Source of the DNA: Thiothrix caldifontis
GTDB taxonomy: Bacteria; Pseudomonadota; Gammaproteobacteria; Thiotrichales; Thiotrichaceae
Reading direction: 5' to 3'
DNA: 64,000 nt
NCBI RefSeq assembly: GCF_900107695.1
Contig: NZ_FNQP01000017.1
Coordinates: forward strand, 16,534-80,533
Positions 57,118-64,000 of this stretch are shown here, one piece after another (within the stretch, counting starts at the first letter, position 1; each line of letters opens with the position of its first letter). The notes under the pieces were generated by a model. It was given only the letters and a program-made list of their open reading frames with translations. It was not told the DNA's origin and did no database searches. Both the position numbers and the translations under genes were made by a program.

Positions 57118-57684
57118 ATGGAAGCCTTTCTTGTCTCAACGGGCATTGTCGCCCTCGCTGAAATTGGCGATAAAACCCAACTGCTCTCGCTCGTTCTTGC
57201 GGCAAAATTCCGTCGCCCGATTCCCATTATCCTTGGTATTTTGGTTGCCACTTTGCTGAATCATGCGTTGGCGGGTGCAGTCGGTGCATGGGTCACGACG
57301 GTGCTGGGAGCAGAGGCATTGCGCTGGATTTTGGGCTTGTCGTTTCTGGCAATGGCGGTGTGGATCATGATTCCCGACAAGCTGGATGACGATGAGGTGA
57401 AGGTGGATGCGACGCACTACGGGATTTTCGGCGCAACGGTGGTGGCGTTTTTCCTCGCGGAAATGGGGGACAAAACGCAGGTTGCGACCGTGGCGTTAGC
57501 GGCACAATACGCTTCTTTGTTCTGGGTGGTCGCTGGCACAACCTTAGGGATGATGCTTGCGAATGCTCCGGCAGTGTTGCTGGGCGATAAAATGGGCAGT
57601 CATTTGCCGTTGAAGCTGGTGCATGGGATTGCAGCGGCGATTTTTGCTACCTTGGGTATTGCGACGTTGTTGGGTATCGGGTAA
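57118..57684 (+). CDS. GDT1/TMEM165-family (UPF0016) cation exporter
   Basis: A 188-residue membrane protein with six helices in two halves, each carrying the family motif E-x-G-D-K-T: EIGDKTQ near residue 18 and EMGDKTQ near 115. Family members move Mn2+ or Ca2+ against protons; bacterial ones export Mn2+. A yybP-ykoY riboswitch in its leader supports Mn2+ export. The ATG at 57118 follows TGGAG. Confidence 0.9.
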   Translation: MEAFLVSTGIVALAEIGDKTQLLSLVLAAKFRRPIPIILGILVATLLNHALAGAVGAWVTTVLGAEALRWILGLSFLAMAVWIMIPDKLDDDEVKVDATHYGIFGATVVAFFLAEMGDKTQVATVALAAQYASLFWVVAGTTLGMMLANAPAVLLGDKMGSHLPLKLVHGIAAAIFATLGIATLLGIG

Positions 57685-57701
57685 AGGCACAATACTGAAA
57701 C

Positions 57702-57732
57702 AAGCAAGGAGTCATGTGACTCCCTGCTTTTT
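57702..57732. terminator. Bidirectional terminator
   Basis: AAGCAAGGAGTCA pairs with TGACTCCCTGCTT (one mismatch) around TG, with a T-run on the plus side and A-rich flank on the other. It sits between the convergent exporter and peroxiredoxin genes. Confidence 0.8.
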
Positions 57733-57749
57733 GACGGGTTTGGGTTAGA

Positions 57750-58391
57750 TTACAGCGATTTTTTGCAGAAATACCAGTCGGTGCATTCGTAACCTTCGTT
57801 CATGCGGGCTTCTGCGCTTGCGGCATCTTGCGGTGGTGGCACGATGACTTTATCGCCCGGCTGCCAGCCTTCTGGTGTTGCTACTTTGTTGGCATCCGAG
57901 GTTTGCAATGCCGCGACTAAACGCAGGAATTCATCAATCGAACGCCCGTTGGTCATCGGGTAGTACACCATTGCCCGCATAATGCCATTCGGGTCGATGA
58001 TGAAGGTGGCACGCACGGCGGAAGTATCCGCAGCACCGGGGTGGATCATGCCGTAGGCATTCGCCACTTTCATGCTCAGGTCTTCGATGATCGGGAAGCC
58101 GATTTCCACACCGAATTTTTCCTTGATATTGCGTACCCACGCGACGTGGCTGTAGTAGCTGTCGATGGATAAGCCTAACAGGTCGCAATTCAACGCGGCG
58201 AATTCGCTCTGGCGTTTGGCAAATGCCATGAATTCGGTGGTACAAACCGGGGTGAAATCAGCCGGGTGTGAGAACAGTACCAACCATTTGCCTTTGTAGT
58301 CTTCCAGCTTTTTTACACCGTGGGTGGTGCGGGCTTCAAATGCCGGAGCTGGCTCGTTAATGCGCGGCATAGCGTTTGTCATGTTTTCCAT
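57750..58391 (-). CDS. 1-Cys peroxiredoxin (Prx6/AhpC-TSA family)
   Basis: A 213-residue peroxiredoxin with the peroxidatic Cys in FTPVCTTE and a C-terminal Prx6-type dimerisation domain with GWQPGDKVIVPPP. It reduces hydrogen peroxide and organic peroxides in the cytoplasm. Further cysteines near the C-terminus (GYECTDWYFCKK) could act as resolving residues. AGGA lies before the ATG. A dyad upstream may be an operator. Confidence 0.9.
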   Translation of the reverse strand: MENMTNAMPRINEPAPAFEARTTHGVKKLEDYKGKWLVLFSHPADFTPVCTTEFMAFAKRQSEFAALNCDLLGLSIDSYYSHVAWVRNIKEKFGVEIGFPIIEDLSMKVANAYGMIHPGAADTSAVRATFIIDPNGIMRAMVYYPMTNGRSIDEFLRLVAALQTSDANKVATPEGWQPGDKVIVPPPQDAASAEARMNEGYECTDWYFCKKSL

Positions 58392-58468
58392 TTCAGTATC
58401 CTTTACGGTGATCAGTTGAGGTGATTAAGAAAGCTTGATCTTGCTAGTCGATCGTTTTGCTTTCCATG

Positions 58469-58492
58469 ATCGGTATATTATTAAATACTGAT
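58469..58492. promoter_or_regulatory. Dyad upstream of peroxiredoxin gene
   Basis: ATCGGTAT and ATACTGAT are 8-bp arms (one mismatch) around 8 AT-rich bases, about 80 bp before the peroxiredoxin start. The form fits a site for a dimeric regulator such as a redox sensor, but no regulator can be named. Confidence 0.35.
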
Positions 58493-58534
58493 ATGTTTGT
58501 GAAATGGATTGTTTGGGATGATTCGTTCGATTTT

Positions 58535-59431
58535 TCAGGGAAATGACGGCTCTGCCAATGTCATCTTAGCTTTCGGCATCACCTGCTCCAGCATTTCCAG
58601 ATACATGCGCTGCCCAATGAGGTCAGGCGCTTGACGGTATTCTTCCCACGTACTCATCAGACGGTCACGGTCGCCATTGGCACGCGCCAGTAATTCACTC
58701 ACATAGGCTTGCGTCTGTTGCTGCTGGCGGTTGGCATCACTGCGGGCTTTGGCGAGGGTGGAACTGCGTTCGCCTTGTTCTACCTGAATCTTTTCCTGCT
58801 TTTCGGCACGGGCAACTGCTACATCATCAAACACTTGCTTAATGGATTGCGGCGGCTCCAGACGGCGGATTTGCACCGAGGTGATATTGATCCCCAGATT
58901 CAGGGTGCGGGTTTGTTGCTGAATGGCTTGTTGCAGGCTGGATTGGAACTGGTTGCGCCCGGTAGTGAGCAGGTCGCCGATTTTCTGGCTGGCGACGTAT
59001 TGGATGCTTTCCGCGTGTGCCAATTGGCGCAACAGTTGTTCGGGGGCTGCGGCTTGATGCTGGAAAATACCAGCTTCCTGAATATTGTATTGCAGAATCA
59101 GTGCCACATTGATCAGGTTTTCGTCGCCTGTGGTCAGTTCGAGTTGCAGGTGTTTGTCATGGGGGGCGATGGCGAAATCCAGCTCCATCGAGCGCACCGC
59201 CGTTACCTGCAATTTTTCCACCGATTCAATCGGCCAAGGCAGGCGGTAGTGCATTCCGGGTGCAATCTTGTCATCTACGATTTTACCGAAACGGCTGAGA
59301 ATGCCGCGCTGTTCTGCACCCACCGAGTAAAAACCACTGAGCAGGTAAATCAAGGGAATAACCCCCAGTAACAGCAGCCATAAACGCTGGCTGTGCTGGG
59401 ATACTTGTTGCAAATCTTCCCGCAAACTCAT
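58535..59431 (-). CDS. HflK-like SPFH membrane protein
   Basis: A 298-residue SPFH/band-7 protein with one N-terminal helix (about 17-35) and the start of the SPFH domain in YSVGAEQRGILSRFGKIVDD, then GMHYRLPWPIESVEKL and a helical tail ending YLEMLEQVMPKAK, as in HflK. True HflK/HflC form a periplasmic cage around FtsH. Here the gene is the last of a three-gene set with a CDF-SPFH fusion, not next to hfq-hflX, so it is probably a paralogue with a different partner. It overlaps the preceding gene by ATGA. Confidence 0.82.
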   Translation of the reverse strand: MSLREDLQQVSQHSQRLWLLLLGVIPLIYLLSGFYSVGAEQRGILSRFGKIVDDKIAPGMHYRLPWPIESVEKLQVTAVRSMELDFAIAPHDKHLQLELTTGDENLINVALILQYNIQEAGIFQHQAAAPEQLLRQLAHAESIQYVASQKIGDLLTTGRNQFQSSLQQAIQQQTRTLNLGINITSVQIRRLEPPQSIKQVFDDVAVARAEKQEKIQVEQGERSSTLAKARSDANRQQQQTQAYVSELLARANGDRDRLMSTWEEYRQAPDLIGQRMYLEMLEQVMPKAKMTLAEPSFP

Positions 59432-60351
59432 GGAAGCGTCTCCGGCACCAGCGTGGTAGGCGTAAGTGCTTTCCCTGATGGCGGTGACAGCAAGTAGCTG
59501 AACAGCGGGGTGTCGGATGACAAAATGAAGCTGGTGTTTTCGCCGATGATTTTTTGGTAAGCATCCAGTGAGCGACTGAACTGGTAGTAGGCTGCATCGG
59601 CCTGAAATGCTTCGGCGTAAATGCGTGCTGCTTCGGCTTCGCCCTTGCCTTTGACGGTTTGGCTTTCGCGGTAAGCTTGGGCGAGTAATTCGCGGGCTTC
59701 GCGTTCGGTTTCGGCGCGGATTTTGGCAGCAGCTTCCTGCCCTTCGGCGCGGTGTTGTTTGGCAGTACGTTCCTGTTCCGACATCATGCGCTGGTAGATG
59801 GATTGCAGGTTTTGCTTGGGAAAACCGAAACGATTGGGGCGCACGGCGATGATTTCGATGCCGAATTCTTTCAGCGCGGTGGTGGTACTATTGCCGGTGA
59901 TGGCGGCAAATAAGGGTGGTAAACCCTGTTGTTGCCCATCGACGCTGAAAATATCACCCAGCGGAATATTGCCGATGGCAGCACCAATCCCGGCATTGAG
60001 CAGTTCTTGCAGGCGCAAGCGGGCGGTTTCTAAGTCACGCACACTTTTGAGGAAGGTTTCCGGTTCGGCAATCCGCCACACGGCGAAGCTACTGACGACC
60101 AGATTACGGCGGTCGCGGGTGACGAATTCCGCCGGTTCCAGCCCCAGTAATTGCAGGCGCTTGTCCAGCATCGTGCGGGTCTGGATGGGGGCGGGGAGTT
60201 TGAACGCCAGCCCGGCTTCGCGGATGGTGCGCACGGGTTTGCCGAATTGCATGATGACGGCGGTTTCACTTTCCTTGACCGGCACGAGGCAGGTGGACAG
60301 TAGGTAGCCTGCCACAATCAGGGCGGCAAGCGTCCATAAGGTTTTTTTCAT
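59428..60351 (-). CDS. HflC-like SPFH membrane protein
   Basis: A 307-residue SPFH protein with an N-terminal helix (about 5-25) followed by VPVKESETAVIMQFGKPVRTI, LDKRLQLLGLEPAEFVTRDRRNLVV and a coiled, Glu/Ala-rich region (EGQEAAAKIRAETEREARELLAQAYRE begins near 210), the HflC layout. It overlaps both neighbours by four bases, so the three products are probably made together and assemble together. Confidence 0.82.
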   Translation of the reverse strand: MKKTLWTLAALIVAGYLLSTCLVPVKESETAVIMQFGKPVRTIREAGLAFKLPAPIQTRTMLDKRLQLLGLEPAEFVTRDRRNLVVSSFAVWRIAEPETFLKSVRDLETARLRLQELLNAGIGAAIGNIPLGDIFSVDGQQQGLPPLFAAITGNSTTTALKEFGIEIIAVRPNRFGFPKQNLQSIYQRMMSEQERTAKQHRAEGQEAAAKIRAETEREARELLAQAYRESQTVKGKGEAEAARIYAEAFQADAAYYQFSRSLDAYQKIIGENTSFILSSDTPLFSYLLSPPSGKALTPTTLVPETLP

Positions 60352-62087
60352 GGCTGGATTTTCCTTTGGGTGCTGGTGGCGGCCTTGGGTTCTGGTGGGG
60401 TTGCGCCTTTCCAGATGCGCAGGTCGTTGCTGTGGATGCGGGGGTCGGTAATGGTCAGTGGCTTACCTGCCAAGTTCGCCGTTACGGTGTCGATGTATTG
60501 GTTGAAGCGGATGACATCGGGGTATTGGCGGAATGCGCCGGAGAGTTCTTGGAAGTATTGGGCATCACCTTGGGCGCGTTGTTGCTGCTCGATTCGGTTG
60601 CTGTCGGCGGTGGTGACACGCTGGAGTTTGTCGGCATTGGCTTTGCTGAGTTCGGTGGCACGTTCGCCGCTGGCTTCAAGTTCGAGGCGTTGCTGTTCTT
60701 GGCGGGCATCAAAGGTGTCACGGTAGACTTGTACGACACGCGGCGGTGGCTGAATTGACTGAATGTGCGCCGTGACCGTGATGGGGGGCAAACCCAGCGC
60801 CTGTAAATCAGTCTGGATTTGCGTGGCGATGCGCGTCGCCAAGGCATCACGCGGGGTATCCAGTAAGGCGCTGAATGTCAGGTGTGATACCTGTTGCCAC
60901 AAGGCAGATTCGGCGAAGTGCGCCAGTAACGGGTCGATTTCCGCGCTGTTGACGTGCAAGGGCAGGGTCGGCGGGGTTTGGTAATGCAGGCTTAGCTGGA
61001 TATTGACGAGGTTTTCATCGCTGGTTGTCATGAGTAAGGTGTCGTAACGCTCTTCCGGGTCACTGATGAAGGCTTGCTGCCACAAGCGTTGCGGGGCAGG
61101 TGGGTTGTCGGGGGTGCTGGAAGCTGGCGTAGCTGCTTGCGGCAATTGCCCTACGTTCAGCGTGTGAATATAACCCGCTGTCAGCAATTGCATATCGCCA
61201 AACGGCCAAGGCAAGGTGTAGTACAATCCGGGCGGTAACGCGGTAGCTTGCGAGCGATTAAGGACTTGCTTAATGCCGACCTGACCGTGCGGCACAACGC
61301 TCAGGCCGCTGCTGGCGTAGAGGCAGAGCGCCAATACCAGCAGCAATACTTTGCTGGTGCGTTGGTAGGTGTGCCATAAGCCGACGAAGGGTGCTTTGAG
61401 CCAGTGATACACCCGGTTGACAGCCAGTGAGCGGGTAGCCGTTTCCAGCAGGGAAAGCTGTTCGAGTTCTGCGCCTTGCATCAGGCTGCGGAATCCGGCA
61501 ACCAGCAATTCCACCCCGGCAACGCCGACCATCACCGCAATGATCACAGCGACGATTTCATCCAGATAAATACCGATCATCATGCCGATCAGCGAGACCA
61601 GCACGGCGATGGAGGAAAATACATCCATCTGGCTGTGGTAGCCGTCGGCTTCGAGTGCGGGGGAGTTGGTATTGCGCCCAACCCACGTTTTCAGCCTTGC
61701 CATAAACCAAGCGATAGCGATGGTTAACAACACTCCGGCAATACCGATCCAGAGATTTTTCAGTTCTTCCGGGGAACGCCCTTGCACTTCGCGCACGATT
61801 TCTATGGGCACGTACAAGATTAGCAGGGCGATCAAAATGGCGAGAATGGCTTCAAAGCGGTAAGCCTTGGCAATCGCGGCGGGGTTGCCGGTTTTTTCTT
61901 GTTGGTGGCGCGTGACCAGCCCCACCAGTAGGATTAGGGAAACCGCCAAGTCAGTGATGGAATGGTAGGCATCGGCAAGCAAGGCGGCGCTGCCGGTTGC
62001 CCAAGCAGTCGCCATTTTGATCACTACCAACAGCGCGTCGGCAAGAATGGCAAGCAGTGAGGTACGGATACGGCGATCGTTAAACAA
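60348..62087 (-). CDS. CDF metal-transporter domain fused to SPFH (HflK-like) domain
   Basis: A 579-residue fusion. Residues 1-200 are a six-helix CDF cation-efflux membrane domain with both intramembrane metal motifs: D39-x2-H42-x3-D46 (DAYHSITD) and D148-x2-H151-x3-D155 (DGYHSQMD). The usual CDF C-terminal dimer domain is missing; instead a linker leads to a seventh helix (246-260) and an HflK-like SPFH domain (from GQVGIKQVL) with a helical tail. It starts at TTG at the edge of the first helix; no ATG or clear Shine-Dalgarno is present. It likely exports Zn2+ or another divalent ion inside an SPFH scaffold formed with the two following proteins; metal and partner are inferred. Confidence 0.85.
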   Translation of the reverse strand: MFNDRRIRTSLLAILADALLVVIKMATAWATGSAALLADAYHSITDLAVSLILLVGLVTRHQQEKTGNPAAIAKAYRFEAILAILIALLILYVPIEIVREVQGRSPEELKNLWIGIAGVLLTIAIAWFMARLKTWVGRNTNSPALEADGYHSQMDVFSSIAVLVSLIGMMIGIYLDEIVAVIIAVMVGVAGVELLVAGFRSLMQGAELEQLSLLETATRSLAVNRVYHWLKAPFVGLWHTYQRTSKVLLLVLALCLYASSGLSVVPHGQVGIKQVLNRSQATALPPGLYYTLPWPFGDMQLLTAGYIHTLNVGQLPQAATPASSTPDNPPAPQRLWQQAFISDPEERYDTLLMTTSDENLVNIQLSLHYQTPPTLPLHVNSAEIDPLLAHFAESALWQQVSHLTFSALLDTPRDALATRIATQIQTDLQALGLPPITVTAHIQSIQPPPRVVQVYRDTFDARQEQQRLELEASGERATELSKANADKLQRVTTADSNRIEQQQRAQGDAQYFQELSGAFRQYPDVIRFNQYIDTVTANLAGKPLTITDPRIHSNDLRIWKGATPPEPKAATSTQRKIQP

Positions 62088-62171
62088 GGTGAGGGATTTC
62101 GCTGAATGATAATGCTACTCAATTTAGCGAATAGAAATGACAACTTGATGACAAGGATGGTTTGGCGTTAC

Positions 62172-62685
62172 CTACCGACATTGCAACTGCACAATCTGAG
62201 CCGCTTCGCCATGTTCAAATGTTGGCTTCTGCTCGATAGTCGTTTGACAATGTTGTTGGAAGTACGCCCCTAAAGTGATGCTGTTTTGATCTTTATATAT
62301 CGGAATGGCACTGCCCGTGGGGTCGGCTAATGCAACAGCCAAACGCTTGCCGGTCAGCGTTTGCGGGGCAGCGATGGGCAAGACAAAATCCAGTTGCAAG
62401 CGTTGGTCGGGCAATAAATCTAAGTGGTATTCGCTGACAGTGGCAAGGGGCAAGGCCGTGCTGTTCAATGTAATCGTGGTGAAATAGGTGTGTGTTTTTA
62501 AGTCAGACAGCATTAGATCACCAACTCGTAAACCCAATGCATCTGCAAACCCGTAAGTTGCCCCGCCGCGTTTTCCTGCAATTGATGGCTGGCCTCAATG
62601 CCATAGTGGAAGTCGTTAGCGTGTAGCGGCAGTGCAATCACGAGTAACAACAGTGCACGCGGCTGGAAAAATTCACGGTTAACAT
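62172..62685 (-). pseudogene. Frameshifted DUF1007-family periplasmic protein
   Basis: An open stretch at 62172-62537 encodes the C-terminal half of a DUF1007-like protein (DLKTHTYFTTITLN, LQLDFVLPIAAPQ). Upstream, in another frame, are its signal peptide and first domain: RALLLLVIALPLHANDFHYGIEA and LTGLQMHWVYE. An ATG at 62685 with a GAGGT site fits the start, but the frame changes at a five-T run (62667-62671, minus strand) and again near 62525-62545. Two lesions, or two sequencing errors, separate it from an intact gene of about 170 codons. DUF1007 proteins accompany metal uptake systems. Confidence 0.6.
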
Positions 62686-62718
62686 GATGACCTCATAATG
62701 CGATCGAAGTGAACAATA

Positions 62719-63243
62719 TTAGTGCTTGGCAAACAGCAACGCCAACACCATCAAGGTACTAGCCACGACCCACGAGCCGAGTACCCGCAGCACGATACCT
62801 TCCCAACGGGTGCGCAAACCGACCGCAATCGCGGCACTCAGTAAGACAATGAAGGTGGCACTGGTGACTGTACCCGCCATCATGGCATAGATTTTGAATG
62901 CTTTTAGCCCCGGAATCAGGCTAGGGGCTGAATCCAACCCCAGCAATCCCCCCATCACAGCGGCAAACGCGACACAAACACTGAGTAACAGCGGCAGGCG
63001 TATGGCCAATAACATGCCCGACAACCCCGCCCCAGCGAGCAGTGCCGTTTCCCAAGACCCAGCAGGCAGTGCAAAGCGTGTCAGCGCAATCCCGCTGCTC
63101 ATGCCAATAAAAAACGCCATCACCCCGTAGCGTAGTGGGCGAATACCTTGTTGCCCCAACAACAAACCCAAGCCGATCAAGGCAAGGATATGTGCCGAAA
63201 CGTGCAAGGGCTGGGTCAGCCCCTGTAAGAAAAAGCTATACAT
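62719..63243 (-). CDS. HupE/UreJ-family metal transporter (type 2)
   Basis: A 174-residue protein with five to six helices and an N-terminal His motif, QPLHVSAHILALIGLGLLLGQQG, of the HupE/UreJ family. Members import nickel, cobalt or, in zinc-controlled loci, zinc. Together with the truncated HupE upstream and DUF1007 downstream it forms a metal-transport group just before the CDF-SPFH cassette. Confidence 0.75.
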   Translation of the reverse strand: MYSFFLQGLTQPLHVSAHILALIGLGLLLGQQGIRPLRYGVMAFFIGMSSGIALTRFALPAGSWETALLAGAGLSGMLLAIRLPLLLSVCVAFAAVMGGLLGLDSAPSLIPGLKAFKIYAMMAGTVTSATFIVLLSAAIAVGLRTRWEGIVLRVLGSWVVASTLMVLALLFAKH

Positions 63244-63255
63244 TCCGGCGGCGAC

Positions 63256-63660
63256 CTACAGCATTCCTGCCAAAAACCCCACCCCAGCCAAGCTGATGAT
63301 TGCACCGCCCGCCCGCACGGCGTTGCTTCCCCAAGGCCAGCGAGTCAACTCACCAAACGCAATGCCAGACAAGTGCAATAAACCCGTAGCGATGACAAAC
63401 CCAAGGCTATACGCCAACGGGCTGGCAGCATCGGGTAATTCCGTGCCGTGTGCATGACCGTGGAAAATCGCAAATGCACCCACCAACACCGCCGCCACCC
63501 ATAACGGCGGGCGCACAGCCAATACCACCATTAACCCCAGCACCAAGGCCGACAGCGCAATGCCGGTTTCAACGGAAGGAATTGGAATGCCCGCGATACC
63601 CAATACCCCGCCGAATGCCATGACGACCGGAAATACCACTGGCAGCATCCAAATGGCGGG
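63256..63660 (-). pseudogene. HupE/UreJ transporter truncated by insertion sequence
   Basis: About 130 residues of a HupE/UreJ protein remain: RPAIWMLPVVFPVVMAFGGVLG, then FAIFHGHAHGTELP with the family HGHAHG motif, and C-terminal helices to AGML. The N-terminal part with the conserved HPxxGxDHxLAM metal motif is missing; homology stops at about 63660, and the reading frame hits a stop in the insertion sequence just beyond. Without that motif it is probably inactive. It lies 12 bp before the second HupE gene, which may also have lost its promoter. Confidence 0.8.
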
Positions 63661-63692
63661 GCGCCCTAAAAATGCACCCTATACGCATCAAC

Positions 63693-63738
63693 TTTAACCC
63701 GCGAAAGCGGTCTCCTTTAACCCGCGAAAGCGGTCTCC
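63693..63738 (+). repeat. 23-bp tandem repeat facing the transposase ribosome site
   Basis: Two perfect copies (63693-63715, 63716-63738) each contain the GNRA-type hairpin CCGC-GAAA-GCGG followed by GGTCTCC. The end of the first copy, GCGGTCTCCTT, is the exact complement of AAGGAGACCGC at 63787-63797, which includes the transposase Shine-Dalgarno. The second copy pairs over nine bases. An RNA reading through the repeats can therefore hide the ribosome site. Confidence 0.8.
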
Positions 63739-63800
63739 CTCTCTGGTAGGCTATTAGTTTTGCACACCGAATAGATCGACTTCGACAAGGAGACCGCGCA

Positions 63801-64000
63801 TTGATACTGACAAAAGTAGCCACCGCATTGCAAGCCATCTTGTATGAAAAAGCGGACGCGTTAGCAAAAAAAGCGGCTTCATTCAACGCCAGCGCAAACT
63901 CAGCGGCTCGAACTTCATCCGCAGCTTGGTGTTTGGCTGGATGGGCAATCCTGCCAGCACATTGGATGGATTAAGTCGGACAGCCGCCTTCCAACAGCTC
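63801..64000 (+). CDS. Transposase N-terminus, partial, with -1 frame change at A7
   Basis: Translation from the TTG at 63801, ten bases after AAGGAG, gives LILTKVATALQAILYEKADALAKK and then stops making sense. At seven A (63866-63872) a -1 shift gives SGFIQRQRKLSGSNFIRSLV and FGWMGNPASTLDGLSRTAAF, clearly transposase-like and open to the window end. GCA-AAA-AAA-G is a classic -1 slippery site, so this may be programmed frameshifting; a simple one-base deletion is the alternative. Confidence 0.7.

Larger units (their letters stand above)
63661..64000 (+). mobile_element. Left end of an IS4-superfamily-like insertion sequence
   Basis: From about 63660 the HupE homology stops and a non-coding leader with a 23-bp tandem repeat begins, followed by a right-reading transposase start that runs off the window. 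The transposase N-terminus resembles IS4-superfamily enzymes. The exact end and terminal inverted repeat cannot be fixed without the other end. Confidence 0.75.

Noticed and set aside
58709..59371. 220-codon open frame opposite the HflK-like gene
   Set aside because: Hydrophobic-looking but mirrors the SPFH gene; no ribosome site and no family match.
63693..63738. Tandem repeat considered as a CRISPR fragment
   Set aside because: The two units are directly adjacent with no spacer and lie in an insertion-sequence leader.

Overview
The window reads as chromosomal DNA of a sulfur-oxidising gammaproteobacterium, most likely a Thiothrix-like member of the Thiotrichales. Two things support this: a complete oxidative-type dsr cluster with the dsrEFH and dsrL genes that mark sulfur oxidisers, and a typical gammaproteobacterial block yhbY/rlmE-ftsH-folP-glmM-tpiA-secG-tRNA-Leu ... 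tRNA-fMet-rimP-nusA-infB-rbfA-truB. The genus is an inference from gene content; no 16S gene is present.

Region 1 (1-12.4 kb): a TauD-type dioxygenase and a partial downstream gene point left, and the dsrABEFHCMKLJOP operon points right. DsrEFH and DsrC relay sulfane sulfur to DsrAB, the siroheme sulfite reductase running in reverse. DsrMKJOP passes electrons between DsrC, the quinone pool and periplasmic heme, and DsrL couples to NAD(P)(H). A hairpin follows dsrC. The operon terminator lies inside the signal-peptide codons of the next gene, an L,D-transpeptidase-like lipoprotein.

Region 2 (13.1-41.9 kb): housekeeping genes. The 14-gene nuo operon for complex I plus a DUF2818 gene sits between tRNA-Leu(GAG) and the initiator tRNA, which are close neighbours in E. 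coli. The translation/transcription operon rimP-nusA-infB-rbfA-truB follows. gabD and topB are convergent to it.

Region 3 (45.7-56.8 kb): an iron-acquisition island read mostly leftwards: bfd, hemP, imelysin, diheme oxidoreductase, imelysin-like, DUF1513, LbtU-like outer-membrane porin, and the fbpABC ferric-iron ABC transporter. Fur-box-like dyads lie upstream of bfd, of a small Cys-rich gene transcribed the other way, and of fbpA.

Region 4 (56.9-64 kb): metal homeostasis of a second kind. A yybP-ykoY (Mn2+) riboswitch precedes a GDT1/UPF0016 cation exporter, followed by a convergent 1-Cys peroxiredoxin. Next is a left-reading cassette of three SPFH-domain proteins joined by 4-bp overlaps, whose first member is a fusion of a CDF metal-transporter membrane domain to an HflK-like SPFH domain. 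Upstream of it are a frameshifted DUF1007 gene, a HupE/UreJ-type transporter and a second HupE whose 5' end has been removed by an insertion sequence that runs off the window. The CDF-SPFH cassette is the best candidate for a poorly described system; the regulatory design of the insertion sequence (fold-back repeats facing its ribosome-binding site, and an A7 slippery run) is the second.
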